Assembly (NCBI RefSeq): GCF_000695625.1
Contig: NZ_JMQI01000024.1
Coordinates: 214,498-278,497, forward strand
Direction of reading: 5' to 3'
Source: Amycolatopsis rifamycinica
Lineage (GTDB): Bacteria; Actinomycetota; Actinomycetes; Mycobacteriales; Pseudonocardiaceae
DNA: 64,000 nucleotides
The notes under the pieces were generated by a model. The model saw only the letters and a program-made list of their open reading frames with translations. It was not told the origin of the DNA and searched no databases. Below are positions 54,484-63,376 of this stretch, in pieces. The position numbers were made by a program, and so were the translations under genes. Position 1 is the stretch's first letter, and every line of letters starts with the position of its first letter.

Positions 54484-55515
54484 ATGCGAAATACGCCGAA
54501 TCGGGCTGCTCGACCTCGACAGTCCCGGCTCCGGACCCGAGCCGTTCTCACCGCCGCTCTCGCTCTTGCGCTGGCCGGGAGCACGGCCTTCGCGGCCGGC
54601 GCGAGCGAAACCGGCGGATCGGGCTCCGCCGCCGGAGCTTCGGGCAGCTCCGTCGCGGCCGATGCCGGCTGGGTGGACGTGGACCAGGCCCGGTACCAGC
54701 GTGAACTGACCGACTACCAGCGCATCGTGCCGCCACCGGTGCCGGCCGGGACGACGCGGGTCGCCGAGTTCCACACCGACTGCACGATCGCGAACGAAGC
54801 CAAGGACGACGCGATCGTCTTCCCGCGGCTGCCCGGGGCCTCCCACATGCACACGTTCTTCGGGCCGAGGAACGACGCGTTCATGACAACGGAAACCCTG
54901 CTGGCCGCCGGATCGACAACGTGCAACTCCCCCGGTGACAACGCCGCTTACTGGGTGCCGCAGCTGCAGAGGAACGGGGTGGCCGTTCCGTTCAAGAGCA
55001 TGCGCGTCTACTACGGTTCCCGGCTCCCCGACCCGTCGGCCGTCCGGCCGTTCCCGCCCGGGCTGGTGATGGTGCAGGGTGACGCCAAGCTGCAGGTGCC
55101 CACGCAGAAGGGCCAGGGGAACCAGTTCTGGTGCGCGGGCAGCGCCGAGATCGGGCGGAGCGTCGACGGGAACTGGCCCGTCTGCGCCCCTGGCGGGAAC
55201 CTGATCTACCAACTCGTGTTCAAGGACTGCTGGGACGGCAAGCACATCGACTCGCCCGACCACAAGTCGCACATGGGTGACCCGGTCGCCGGCAAGTGCC
55301 AGGGGAACTACCCGGTCGCGGTGCCGAACCTGTCGTACATGGTGAACTACGACATCCTGGGCGGCGACGGTCTCGCCTTGTCGTCCGGAATGGCGTCGTC
55401 GATGCACGGTGACTTCATGAACGGCTGGGACCACGTCAAGCTGGCCGCACTGGTCAAGACCTGCTTGAACCAGAACGCGAAGTGCGGGACCACACCGAGC
55501 TTCACCGGCGGCTGA
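54484..55515 (+). CDS. Secreted DUF1996 protein
   Basis: 343 residues, ATG 54484 with a strong AAAGGAG. Signal peptide (RAVLTAALALALAGSTAFAAG). DUF1996 features: ASHMHTFFG, a run of conserved Cys (CTIAN, TTCNSPG, WCAGS, VCAPGG, DCWDGKH, KCQGNY), and HGDFMNGWD near the end. These occur in fungi and actinomycetes; function is unknown, possibly extracellular polysaccharide or wall binding. Confidence 0.9.
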   Translation: MRNTPNRAARPRQSRLRTRAVLTAALALALAGSTAFAAGASETGGSGSAAGASGSSVAADAGWVDVDQARYQRELTDYQRIVPPPVPAGTTRVAEFHTDCTIANEAKDDAIVFPRLPGASHMHTFFGPRNDAFMTTETLLAAGSTTCNSPGDNAAYWVPQLQRNGVAVPFKSMRVYYGSRLPDPSAVRPFPPGLVMVQGDAKLQVPTQKGQGNQFWCAGSAEIGRSVDGNWPVCAPGGNLIYQLVFKDCWDGKHIDSPDHKSHMGDPVAGKCQGNYPVAVPNLSYMVNYDILGGDGLALSSGMASSMHGDFMNGWDHVKLAALVKTCLNQNAKCGTTPSFTGG

Positions 55516-55529
55516 GACCGACGGCGAAC

Positions 55530-55566
55530 GGCCGCCGTGTCGTCCTGCTCGGCCGGCACGGCGGCC
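55530..55566. terminator. Hairpin terminator
   Basis: Perfect 10-bp arms GGCCGCCGTG / CACGGCGGCC with a 17-nt loop, between the convergent stops at 55515 and 55578. Confidence 0.72.
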
Positions 55567-55577
55567 CACCGGTGCCG

Positions 55578-56135
55578 CTATTCGACCAGCGCGGAGAGCT
55601 GGTCCTGCTCCCGCAGGACTCGCGAAGCCAGGCTCACGGTCTGCGGCTCTGTGCCGGACGACTTCTCGCCGAGCGCCAGACGTTCTTTTTGATCCAGGTG
55701 ATCGCGCAGGCACTTCTTGAAGTGGTTGTCGAAGTCCGCCTCGCGCAAGGCGCCGGCCTGCGCGAGCTGGTTCGAGGAAACCATTCCCGGCATCTCCATC
55801 CCCCGGTGGGGGTTCTCCGCCGGGAGGCCGGCCTCATCGTGAAGCCGCCGCAGATCCAGCAGCTCCGACTTCGTCGAGGCAGCGGCTTTTCTGCCGAGGT
55901 CGCGGACAGCCGCGGTGCCGGTGCGGCTGTCCACGAGGTCGAGCATCGGAACAAGCTGCTCGTCCATGGCTATGTTGATCTCGATCCAGGCGCGGTCCGT
56001 AGTAGTGAACGACGACGCCGCGGCAGAGGTGGGTGTATTCGCGGAGGGATTTCCGGATTGGCCGTGGCACCCGGTGACGCAGACGCCGACGAATACTGTG
56101 CCCGCGATGCCCAATCCGAGAAGATGACGCCTCAA
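55578..56135 (-). CDS. DUF305 lipoprotein
   Basis: 185 residues. A TTG at 56135 overlaps the glucosidase stop (TTGA) and opens [22 protein letters not shown], a lipoprotein signal with Cys21 as acyl site. DUF305 ferritin-like part follows: [43 protein letters not shown]305 proteins are linked to copper or metal stress. Its place at the end of a sugar operon is odd; coupling to the glucosidase supports expression with it. Confidence 0.72.
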   Translation of the reverse strand: MRRHLLGLGIAGTVFVGVCVTGCHGQSGNPSANTPTSAAASSFTTTDRAWIEINIAMDEQLVPMLDLVDSRTGTAAVRDLGRKAAASTKSELLDLRRLHDEAGLPAENPHRGMEMPGMVSSNQLAQAGALREADFDNHFKKCLRDHLDQKERLALGEKSSGTEPQTVSLASRVLREQDQLSALVE

Positions 56136-57472
56136 GAGCGGGTCCGGTGCTCGGCGATGAGCTGGCTGTAGAAGTGACCGCTGGCCTTGACGGTGCGCAA
56201 CTGGGTCTCGAAGTCGACCCGGACGAGGCCGAACCGTTTGTCGAGGCCGTTGTCCCACTCGAAGTTGTCGAGCAGTGACCAGGCGAAGTACCCCTTGACC
56301 GGCGCGCCCGCCTCGGCCGCCGAGGCGACCGCCGCAAGGTGCTCCTCGAAGAAGGCGATGCGGTCGTGGTCCTGGACCGAGCCGTCTTCGGCGACCTTGT
56401 CGTCGAACGCGGCCCCGTTCTCGGTGATGTAAATGGCCTGCGCGCCGTAGTCGTCGTGCAGCCGGTGGATCAGGTCGGCCAGGCCAGGACCGTGGATTTC
56501 CCAGCCCATGGCGGTGGTACCCGCGCCCTCCACCGGCACCTGCCTGGCGAAGGGCGCGGGGCCGGTGGGATCGTCCTCGACGATCTGGCGGAAGTAGTAG
56601 TTGAGGCCGTGGTAGTCGGTGGGCGCCGCGATGACGTCGAGGTCGTCGCCGAGCACGGGTGGCTCGACGCCGTAGACCTCGACCATGTCGGCCGGGTAGC
56701 CGCGCCCGTTGGCCGGGTCGAGCCACCACCGGTTGACGTGCCCGTCCATCCGCTTCGCCGCGGCGATGTCCTCGTCGCGGTCCGAGGCGGCTTCGATGCC
56801 CGACAGGTTGCAGACCAGACCGATGTTCGCGGGCCGGGCGGCGTGCGCCCGGATCGCCTGCACACCGAGCCCGTGGGCGAGCAGCAGGTGGTGCGAGGCG
56901 CGCACAGCCTGCGTCAGGTCCTTGACGCCGGGGGCGAACCGGCCCTCGAGGTGGCCGAGCCAGGCGGCGCACAGGGGTTCGTTGATGGTGCTCCAGTCCC
57001 GCACCCGGTCTCCGAGCCGGGCGGCGACGACCGCGGCGTACTCCGCGTAGGCGTGGGCGGTGTCGCGCTCGGGCCACCCGCCCGTGGTCTGCAGCGCCGA
57101 AGGCAGGTCCCAGTGGTACAGGGTGACGAACGGCCGGATCCCGGCTTCGCACAAGGCGTCGACGAAGCGGTCGTAGTGGTCGAGACCCCGGGGGTTCACC
57201 TCGCCGCGGCCGGTGGGGATCACCCGCGGCCAGGCGATGGAGAAGCGGTAGGCGTCGAGACCCAGCTGCTTCATGATCGCCAGGTCTTCGGGCCAGCGCC
57301 GGTAGTGGTCGCACACGACGTCGCCGGTGTCGCCGTTGTCGATGGCGCCGGGTACCCGGCAGAAGTCGTCCCAGATGGACGGCAGGCGGCCGTCGACGTC
57401 GACGGCGCCTTCGACCTGGTACGCGGCCGTGGCCGCGCCCCACAGGAAATCCGCGGGCAGAGAAACCTTCAA
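56132..57472 (-). CDS. bglA: Family GH1 beta-glucosidase
   Basis: 446 residues. Acid/base Glu in STINEPL and nucleophile in YITENGA, with [15 protein letters not shown] at the start and [12 protein letters not shown] near the end, all classical GH1. No signal peptide, so it splits imported beta-glucosides such as cellobiose in the cytoplasm. Follows two sugar ABC permease genes, as in actinomycete cellobiose operons (CebEFG-BglC arrangement). Confidence 0.95.
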   Translation of the reverse strand: MKVSLPADFLWGAATAAYQVEGAVDVDGRLPSIWDDFCRVPGAIDNGDTGDVVCDHYRRWPEDLAIMKQLGLDAYRFSIAWPRVIPTGRGEVNPRGLDHYDRFVDALCEAGIRPFVTLYHWDLPSALQTTGGWPERDTAHAYAEYAAVVAARLGDRVRDWSTINEPLCAAWLGHLEGRFAPGVKDLTQAVRASHHLLLAHGLGVQAIRAHAARPANIGLVCNLSGIEAASDRDEDIAAAKRMDGHVNRWWLDPANGRGYPADMVEVYGVEPPVLGDDLDVIAAPTDYHGLNYYFRQIVEDDPTGPAPFARQVPVEGAGTTAMGWEIHGPGLADLIHRLHDDYGAQAIYITENGAAFDDKVAEDGSVQDHDRIAFFEEHLAAVASAAEAGAPVKGYFAWSLLDNFEWDNGLDKRFGLVRVDFETQLRTVKASGHFYSQLIAEHRTRS

Positions 57473-57510
57473 GGCAGGACCTCACCTGGAGAAGTAAGTG
57501 GGCGGGGGGG

Positions 57511-58350
57511 TTACTTGACGGCGCCGGCGGTGAGCCCGGAGACCAGGTAGCGCTGGAAGAGCAGGAACCCGGCGACGATCGGCACCGAGACGATCAGGCT
57601 CGCGGCCATGACCTGGTTCCAGTACACCTGCACCTGCGTGGAGTACTCCTGCAGGCCGACGGCGAGTGTCCGGGTGTCCGAGTCGGTCATCACGGAGGCG
57701 AACAGGACCTCGCCCCAAGCCGTCATGAACGAATAGATCGACACCGCGACGATGCCGGGGACCGCGGCCGGGATGACGACGCGGATGAGCGCGCCCACCG
57801 GCCCGTTGCCGTCGACCATCGCGGCCTCGTCGAGCTCCTTGGGGATGGAGTCGAAGTAGCCGGCGAGCATCCAGATGGCGAACGGCAGCGAGAAGGTCAG
57901 GTAGGTCAGGGTCAGGCCGAGGCGGGAGCCGTAGAGGACGATGCCGGTCGTGTTGCCGATGCTGACGAAGATCAGGAACAGCGGCAGCAGGAAGAGGATG
58001 CCGGGGAACATCTGGGTCGACAGGACGGTCATGGCGAAGAAGTTCCGGCCGCGGAACTTGTACCGGTTGATGGCGTAGGCCGCGAAGATCGCGATCAGCA
58101 CCGAGCAGACGGTGGCCGCGCCGGAGATGACCAGGCTGTTGAGGAAGTACTTGGCCAGCGGGATGGTCTTCCAGATGTCGAGGAACGGCTGGATCGTCAC
58201 CGTCGTCGGGATCCACTGCCACACCCCCTGGACGTCCCCGAGGGGCTTCAGCGACGTGGAGACCATCACGTACAGCGGCAGCAGGGTGAACAGCGCGAGG
58301 AAGCCGAGGACGATGCGGCGGGCCCAGGGGACCCAACGGGGCTCAGACAC
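57511..58350 (-). CDS. Sugar ABC transporter permease (MalG/CebG type)
   Basis: 279 residues, GTG start overlapping the previous stop by 8 nt. Six helices and the EAA loop DEAAMVDGNGPVGALIRVVI. Inner-membrane half of a CUT1 importer. No ATPase gene is nearby; such systems use the shared MsiK ATPase encoded elsewhere. Confidence 0.93.
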   Translation of the reverse strand: MSEPRWVPWARRIVLGFLALFTLLPLYVMVSTSLKPLGDVQGVWQWIPTTVTIQPFLDIWKTIPLAKYFLNSLVISGAATVCSVLIAIFAAYAINRYKFRGRNFFAMTVLSTQMFPGILFLLPLFLIFVSIGNTTGIVLYGSRLGLTLTYLTFSLPFAIWMLAGYFDSIPKELDEAAMVDGNGPVGALIRVVIPAAVPGIVAVSIYSFMTAWGEVLFASVMTDSDTRTLAVGLQEYSTQVQVYWNQVMAASLIVSVPIVAGFLLFQRYLVSGLTAGAVK

Positions 58351-59302
58351 TGACCGTCCTCCTCCGGCGGGCGGTCAACGCGAGGTACCCGGCGCTGACC
58401 AGCATCAGGAACAGCAGCAACAGCACCGACATGGCCGAGCCGAGGCCGAAGTTCCAGGTCACGAACGAACTTTGGTAGATGTGGACGGAGATCAGCGACG
58501 CCTCGCGCGGGGCGGACTTCCCGAACAGGACGTACGGGGTGTTGAAGTCGTTGAACGTCCACAGGAACAGCACGAGCAGCAGCACCTGGTTGACCGGCCG
58601 CAGCATGGGCTGCGTGATCGCCCGGAACTGGGTCCACCAGCCGGCACCGTCGATCGAGGCCGCTTCGTAGAGCTCCCCGGGGATGTTCTGCAACCCCGCC
58701 ATGACGATGAGGAACGCGAACGGCCAGTTCCGCCACACCGACACGGTCAGCAGCGACCAGAAGCTGTTGTCCCCGATCAGCCAGAACGAGTGGGTGCCGA
58801 GCAGGCTGTTCACCAGGCCGGTGTCGCGTTGGAACATGAACGACCAGGTGATGACGGCGGCGTACATCGGCAGCGCGTACGGCACGAGGAACAACGTCCG
58901 CAGCAGGCCCCGCCCGCGGAAACTGCGCTGCATCAGGACCGCGGCGGACGTGCCGAAGAGCCAGCACAGCCCCACCGACAGCACCGTGTACTCGACGGTG
59001 ATCCCGAACGAGTGCGCCAGCGCCTTGCCCGTGGCGGTGTCGAAGTCGAGGACGAACTTGTAGTTGTCGAGCCCGGCACCCGGGGCCGCCGACCAGTTGC
59101 GGATGTAGTACTGGGTCAGCTTGACGAAGCTCATCACGACGCCGACGAGCATCGGGACGACGTGGATGAGCAGTTCGAGCAGCAGGGCGGGCAACAGCAG
59201 GAGGTACGGGAGGGCCGGACGGCGGCGGTTGCGCCGCGAGCTTCCGGGCCGGGGGGCTCCGGCCGCCTTCGCGGCCGGAGCCCCCCGCACAGCGGTCGTC
59301 AT
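58343..59302 (-). CDS. Sugar ABC transporter permease (MalF/CebF type)
   Basis: 319 residues, six helices, EAA loop YEAASIDGAGWWTQFRAIT. Begins 6 bp after the solute-binding-protein stop. An Arg/Pro-rich N-terminal extension (about 30 residues) precedes the first helix. Partner of the next permease. Confidence 0.93.
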   Translation of the reverse strand: MTTAVRGAPAAKAAGAPRPGSSRRNRRRPALPYLLLLPALLLELLIHVVPMLVGVVMSFVKLTQYYIRNWSAAPGAGLDNYKFVLDFDTATGKALAHSFGITVEYTVLSVGLCWLFGTSAAVLMQRSFRGRGLLRTLFLVPYALPMYAAVITWSFMFQRDTGLVNSLLGTHSFWLIGDNSFWSLLTVSVWRNWPFAFLIVMAGLQNIPGELYEAASIDGAGWWTQFRAITQPMLRPVNQVLLLVLFLWTFNDFNTPYVLFGKSAPREASLISVHIYQSSFVTWNFGLGSAMSVLLLLFLMLVSAGYLALTARRRRTVSV

Positions 59303-59308
59303 CTCGGG

Positions 59309-60625
59309 TTAGCTCCCGGCCGCGATCTGCTGGTCGGCCTGGGCCAGCTGATCCTTGATCTTGCCGGCCTCGACCGTCCGGCCCGCCGCGACGTCGGCGA
59401 ACATCGTCTTCATCGCGGTGCCGATCAGCGTCTCGAACTGCGACTCCTGCGTGACCTGCGGCATCGGTTCGGCGGTGCTGCTCAGGACGCTCTGGAACAC
59501 CTTGACGTCCTCGGTCTGGAACGCCGGGTCACTGTAGGCGTCCTGGACGGTGGGCAGCGAGCCGTAGGTCTTGTTCAGCTGGGCCTGTTCGGGCGCGGAG
59601 ACCATGAACTTCACGAAGTCCAGTGCGGCGGCCTGGTTCTTGGTGCTCTTGAACACCGACAGGTTGATGCCCGCGACGAAGCTGGTGACCTTCCGGCTGT
59701 TCGGGGGCGGGTTGGCCGGCAGCGGGATCGGCGCGACCCCGATGTTGTTCATGTCCGCGCCGATGTTCTTGAACGAACCGGTCGACGCCTGGTTCATGAA
59801 CATCGCGGCCTTGCCGTCCACCAGGTCCTTGAGGGACTTCGCGGTGTCGGCGTACTCCGCGTTCGACGGGTTGACGATCTTGTCCTTCTGCATGAGGTCG
59901 ACGTACTGCTGGACGGCCGCGACCGCCGGATCCGACGCGAGCTGCGGCTTGCCGTCCGGGGCGAAGAAGTTCGCCCCGTGCTGGGCGCCGAGGATCGCGG
60001 CGTGGTGGCTGTTCTCGGTCACCTGGCCCGCCTGCAGCGACAGCCCCCACTGCCCCTTCTGCGGGTCGGTCAGCTTCTTGCCGTCCGCGACGAGCTCTTC
60101 CCACGTCGCCGGGGGCGCGGTGATACCGGCGTCGGAGAACAGCTTCTTGTTGTAGTAGAGACCGTAGGCCTGCCCGTAGAGCGGAACGCCCACCGGGGGC
60201 TGGCCGCTCGCGCCGGTCGCGGCCAGCGACGGTCCGAGGAACCGCGACTTGCCCCCCACCTTGTCGAGGGCGGCGTCGTCGAACGGCAGGAAAGCGCCGG
60301 TCGCCTGGAGCGACGCCGACCACGTGTTGCCGATGTTGAGGACGTCGGGCCCCTGACCGGAGGTGGTGGCGGCCAGGATCCGGTTGAGCAGATCCGACCA
60401 CGGCACGACCTCGAGCTTGACCTTGACGCCGGTGGCCTTCTCGAACTTTTCGAGCTCGGGCTGCAGGACCGCTTTGTCGTTGTCAAGGCTCGTGCCCTGG
60501 TTGGAGGCCCAGTAGGTGAGTTCCTTGGGGCCGTCGGCCGACGTGGAGTCACCGCCCCCACAGGCGGCGGTGGTGGCGGCGGCCAGCGCCAGGACGAGCG
60601 CTGACGCGGTGGTTCTCATTCGCAT
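59309..60625 (-). CDS. Sugar ABC transporter solute-binding lipoprotein
   Basis: 438 residues, start ATG 60625 (or ATG 60619). Lipoprotein signal with TTAAC; mature extracellular protein of family 1 (LTYWASNQGTSLDNDK, VPWSDLLNRILAATTSGQGP, FVAGINLSVF). Captures the beta-glucoside or other oligosaccharide for the two permeases. First gene of the five-gene operon. Confidence 0.93.
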   Translation of the reverse strand: MRMRTTASALVLALAAATTAACGGGDSTSADGPKELTYWASNQGTSLDNDKAVLQPELEKFEKATGVKVKLEVVPWSDLLNRILAATTSGQGPDVLNIGNTWSASLQATGAFLPFDDAALDKVGGKSRFLGPSLAATGASGQPPVGVPLYGQAYGLYYNKKLFSDAGITAPPATWEELVADGKKLTDPQKGQWGLSLQAGQVTENSHHAAILGAQHGANFFAPDGKPQLASDPAVAAVQQYVDLMQKDKIVNPSNAEYADTAKSLKDLVDGKAAMFMNQASTGSFKNIGADMNNIGVAPIPLPANPPPNSRKVTSFVAGINLSVFKSTKNQAAALDFVKFMVSAPEQAQLNKTYGSLPTVQDAYSDPAFQTEDVKVFQSVLSSTAEPMPQVTQESQFETLIGTAMKTMFADVAAGRTVEAGKIKDQLAQADQQIAAGS

Positions 60626-60722
60626 CTGAAGTCCTCGGGGTGCGTGGACGAGCCACGAAGGTCTCTGTGACTCAGGACACAGCTTAATTCGCGCCTTGAT
60701 TTAACTCGTGTGACCAACAAGA

Positions 60723-60758
60723 GTCAAGGGCGTGAACTCGGCTGTTCACACCCTTGAC
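60723..60758. promoter_or_regulatory. Long hairpin / inverted repeat upstream of sugar operon
   Basis: GTCAAGGGCGTGAAC and GTTCACACCCTTGAC face each other over a 6-nt loop: 14 of 15 positions pair. Lies 98-133 bp before the solute-binding-protein start. It could be a LacI-type regulator site, a leader attenuator, or a terminator; no U-run is seen. Confidence 0.55.
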
Positions 60759-61105
60759 GAAGTGGTTACCAGGAGAAAGCAGGCGGTGACGCAGCGCCCA
60801 CCGGCCTCGCGGCCGGGGTGGACGCCGACGAAACCGCACCCACGCAGTCCCGGGACCCGAGGGCTCGACCCGCGCCGCTCGCCGACCGCGTCGGACAGCG
60901 TCGCGGACGCGGCCGGCCGAAGACGGCAATCCCGGAGTTGAACATCGCCGTTCCACACATTCGATCAATGCATCTTTTCACACGGCGAGTTGGCCAGTTT
61001 TTGTCATATAAATCGATTTCGAACCGGCACCCGGTTCGCACCGCAATCCGACGTAAAAACGCTTGACCGAACCACGGTCCCATGGTAGTAATACCGTAGG
61101 GGATG

Positions 61106-61121
61106 CACGCATTAATGCGTG
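61106..61121. promoter_or_regulatory. Perfect 16-bp palindrome upstream of desaturase gene
   Basis: CACGCATTAATGCGTG is self-complementary over its full length, 117 bp before the desaturase start. Suggests a symmetric operator for a TetR- or GntR-type regulator not encoded in the window. Confidence 0.5.
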
Positions 61122-61237
61122 TTCAGGCGCACGAGCGAACTTTGCCGCGTAGCCGAACATCATTTTTCTGTCGCCGATCTTGGCCTGCGCATGGGGTGGC
61201 CGAGGCTGTTGACATGTCGCGAAGGGGGAAACAAGAG

Positions 61238-62347
61238 ATGACGGCGAAACAACCCGAACGAGTCAGATCCAGATGTCAGGCTTCGAGACCGGCGGCGCGC
61301 GGATACAAAAGTGAACTGTCGACGGAGACGAAGGAAGCCGTCAAGAACATCCACAACAGCCGGGACAATTGGCACGGGCCGCTCGCGCTCGGCGCGGATT
61401 GGCTGGTCATCGCCGGCGTGGCCGCGCTCGTCGTGCTCTCCGGCTATCAACCGCTGGTGTACCTGGCGGGCGTGCTCGTCATCGGGGCCAAACAGCGCGC
61501 CCTACGCAGCCTCATGCACGAGGCGAGCCACCTGAAACTCACCCGTCGCGCCTCGCTGAACACCTGGCTCGGCCGAGCCCTTATCGCATGGCCACTGTTC
61601 TCCGGCTTGTCGTCCTACACCTGCGCGCATTGCGAGCACCATCGGCATCTGTGGGACGATCGCCGTGATCCGAAGTTGCTCGGCTACCTGCGTCTCGGCT
61701 TGGTGAACCCTCGGGACATGAAACAGTTCACCCGCCGCCACCTCCTGAAACCACTGCTGCTGGCGCACGTACCGTTCCAGGTGGCCGCGGACCTCGCCGG
61801 CCGGGACGAGGACCGCGGGGAAACGCGGCTTCGCGTGCTGTTTCTCGTGATCACACCGGCTGCACTGGTGGCCACGGGTTTCGGCTTCGAGTTGCTGACT
61901 CTGTGGGTTGTCCCGTATCTCACCGTCTACCAGGTTCTGAGGTATTGGAGCGACATAGCCGATCACGCCGGGCTGCGATCGGAAAACCCGTGGCAGGCCA
62001 CGCGCAGCTGGGAGGCGCCGTGGCTGGTCCGCCAGCTCCTCGCCCCGCACAATTCGAATTGGCACCTGGCGCACCACCTGTACCTGGCGGTGCCGCACTA
62101 CCGGGTTCGTCGTCTGCACCGGGCGTTGCTGGCTGTTCCTTCCTACCGGCTGGCACACCACTGCGCCGGTTTCCTGTTCGCCAGTCACCATTGCCGCCCG
62201 TCCGTCATCCAGGACGTCCTGCGACCGGAACGCATGGCGGAAGGCCGACCACGCCCGCCGTGCCCGAGCAAGGGTTCCGGCCCCGCCGGATGCAGCCACA
62301 CCTGTCCGCTCTCCGGTTCGCTCGACACCGCAGGCGCGGGCGCATGA
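61238..62347 (+). CDS. Membrane fatty acid desaturase-family protein
   Basis: 369 residues from ATG 61238; ATG 61214 is possible. Three His boxes: HEASH, CEHHRH and NWHLAHH, ligands of a di-iron centre, and four membrane helices. Introduces a double bond or hydroxyl into an acyl or terpenoid chain using O2. Tail rich in Pro/Cys (PPCPSKGSGPAGC). Stop overlaps the next start (ATGA), so coupled to the EamA transporter. Confidence 0.87.
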   Translation: MTAKQPERVRSRCQASRPAARGYKSELSTETKEAVKNIHNSRDNWHGPLALGADWLVIAGVAALVVLSGYQPLVYLAGVLVIGAKQRALRSLMHEASHLKLTRRASLNTWLGRALIAWPLFSGLSSYTCAHCEHHRHLWDDRRDPKLLGYLRLGLVNPRDMKQFTRRHLLKPLLLAHVPFQVAADLAGRDEDRGETRLRVLFLVITPAALVATGFGFELLTLWVVPYLTVYQVLRYWSDIADHAGLRSENPWQATRSWEAPWLVRQLLAPHNSNWHLAHHLYLAVPHYRVRRLHRALLAVPSYRLAHHCAGFLFASHHCRPSVIQDVLRPERMAEGRPRPPCPSKGSGPAGCSHTCPLSGSLDTAGAGA

Positions 62348-63306
62348 AACCGGACGCCCCTCCGGCGGCGGGCAAGGTGTCTGCCGTCTGGCCGGGTTAC
62401 TTGCTGGCGCTCGGCTCCAGTGCCGCGGTCGGCTCCGCGATCGCCGCGACCACAGCGTTGACGAACTTCCCCGTCATGACCGGTCAAGCGGTTCGGTATG
62501 GCCTCGCCGCGGTGCTCCTCGCCGTCTGTTTCCGGCGGCACCTCGGCAAAGTCACCAGGGCGCAGCTGGTCAAGATCTGCGTGCTCGGCGCGACCGGACT
62601 GGCGGGGTTCAACATCTGCCTGATCTTGGCCCTGCAACGGATCGACGCGGGAATAGCGGGCGCCGTCGTCGGCGGGGTCCCGGTCGTCTTGGTGCTGTTC
62701 GGCCCGCTGCTGGCCGGCCGGTCACCTACGGCAAGGGCCGTGGCCGCAGCCGTCGTCGTGGTGCTCGGCACGGTGATCCTGCAGTGGTCCGGGTCCGTGA
62801 ACGACCCGGCCGGGCTGCTCTTCGCGCTGGGCGCGCTCGCCGGTGAATGCGCGTTTTCGCTGGTGGCGGTGCCTTTGGTACGGGAGATCGGCGCGATGGC
62901 CACGGCAACCTACGCGGCGACGGCCGGCGCGGTCCTCTGCGGGATCGTCGCGGTGGTCGCCGACTGGTCCGCTCCCCGGCTGCCCACCACGGAAGAGGCA
63001 TTGGCCATTCTCTACCTCGCCGTTGTCGCCTCCGCGGGCGCGTTCTCGATGTGGTACGCGGCCTTGGACCGGATTCCCGTCGAGACGGCGGGGGTCTTCG
63101 CCGGCGCCGTTCCGGTCTGCGCCCTCGTGACCGGCATGGTTCTGGGGGTCTCCCCAGGCTCGCCCCTTCGTTTCCTCGGCGCGGCGATCGTCGGCGCCGG
63201 TGTCGTCTACGCGGCGAAGCCCCGAAGTCAGCCGCCGAAGGTCCGGACCGGCCGGAAGTGGGGAAATACCGGGCGTGCTGTTCGCAGCAGCGAGGACAGC
63301 ACCTGA
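62344..63306 (+). CDS. EamA/DMT-family transporter
   Basis: 320 residues, ten predicted helices in two EamA halves (GYLLALGSSAAVGSAIAATT; LLFALGALAGECAFSLVAV). Ends in a basic tail. ATG 62344 overlaps the desaturase stop by 4 nt, so it may export the desaturase product or a related metabolite. Confidence 0.9.
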   Translation: MKPDAPPAAGKVSAVWPGYLLALGSSAAVGSAIAATTALTNFPVMTGQAVRYGLAAVLLAVCFRRHLGKVTRAQLVKICVLGATGLAGFNICLILALQRIDAGIAGAVVGGVPVVLVLFGPLLAGRSPTARAVAAAVVVVLGTVILQWSGSVNDPAGLLFALGALAGECAFSLVAVPLVREIGAMATATYAATAGAVLCGIVAVVADWSAPRLPTTEEALAILYLAVVASAGAFSMWYAALDRIPVETAGVFAGAVPVCALVTGMVLGVSPGSPLRFLGAAIVGAGVVYAAKPRSQPPKVRTGRKWGNTGRAVRSSEDST

Positions 63307-63307
63307 C

Positions 63308-63329
63308 GCCCGGCCGTGGTCGGCCGGGC
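63308..63329. terminator. Hairpin terminator
   Basis: Perfect 9-bp stem GCCCGGCCG / CGGCCGGGC with a 4-nt TGGT loop, 2 bp after the EamA stop and before the convergent SDR end at 63377. Confidence 0.78.
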
Positions 63330-63376
63330 ACACCGGGACCACGTCGGGCATCGGATCGCTTCTTCGCCGGACCCGG

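Larger units (their letters stand above)
60626..61237. other. 612-bp intergenic region between sugar operon and desaturase
   Basis: Divergent promoter space without a protein gene. It holds a strong hairpin (60723-60758), a 7-bp-arm palindrome GAACCGG-CAC-CCGGTTC (61021-61037), a 16-bp perfect palindrome (61106-61121) and AT-rich stretches (60960-61020) that could carry promoters for both sides. Confidence 0.6.
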
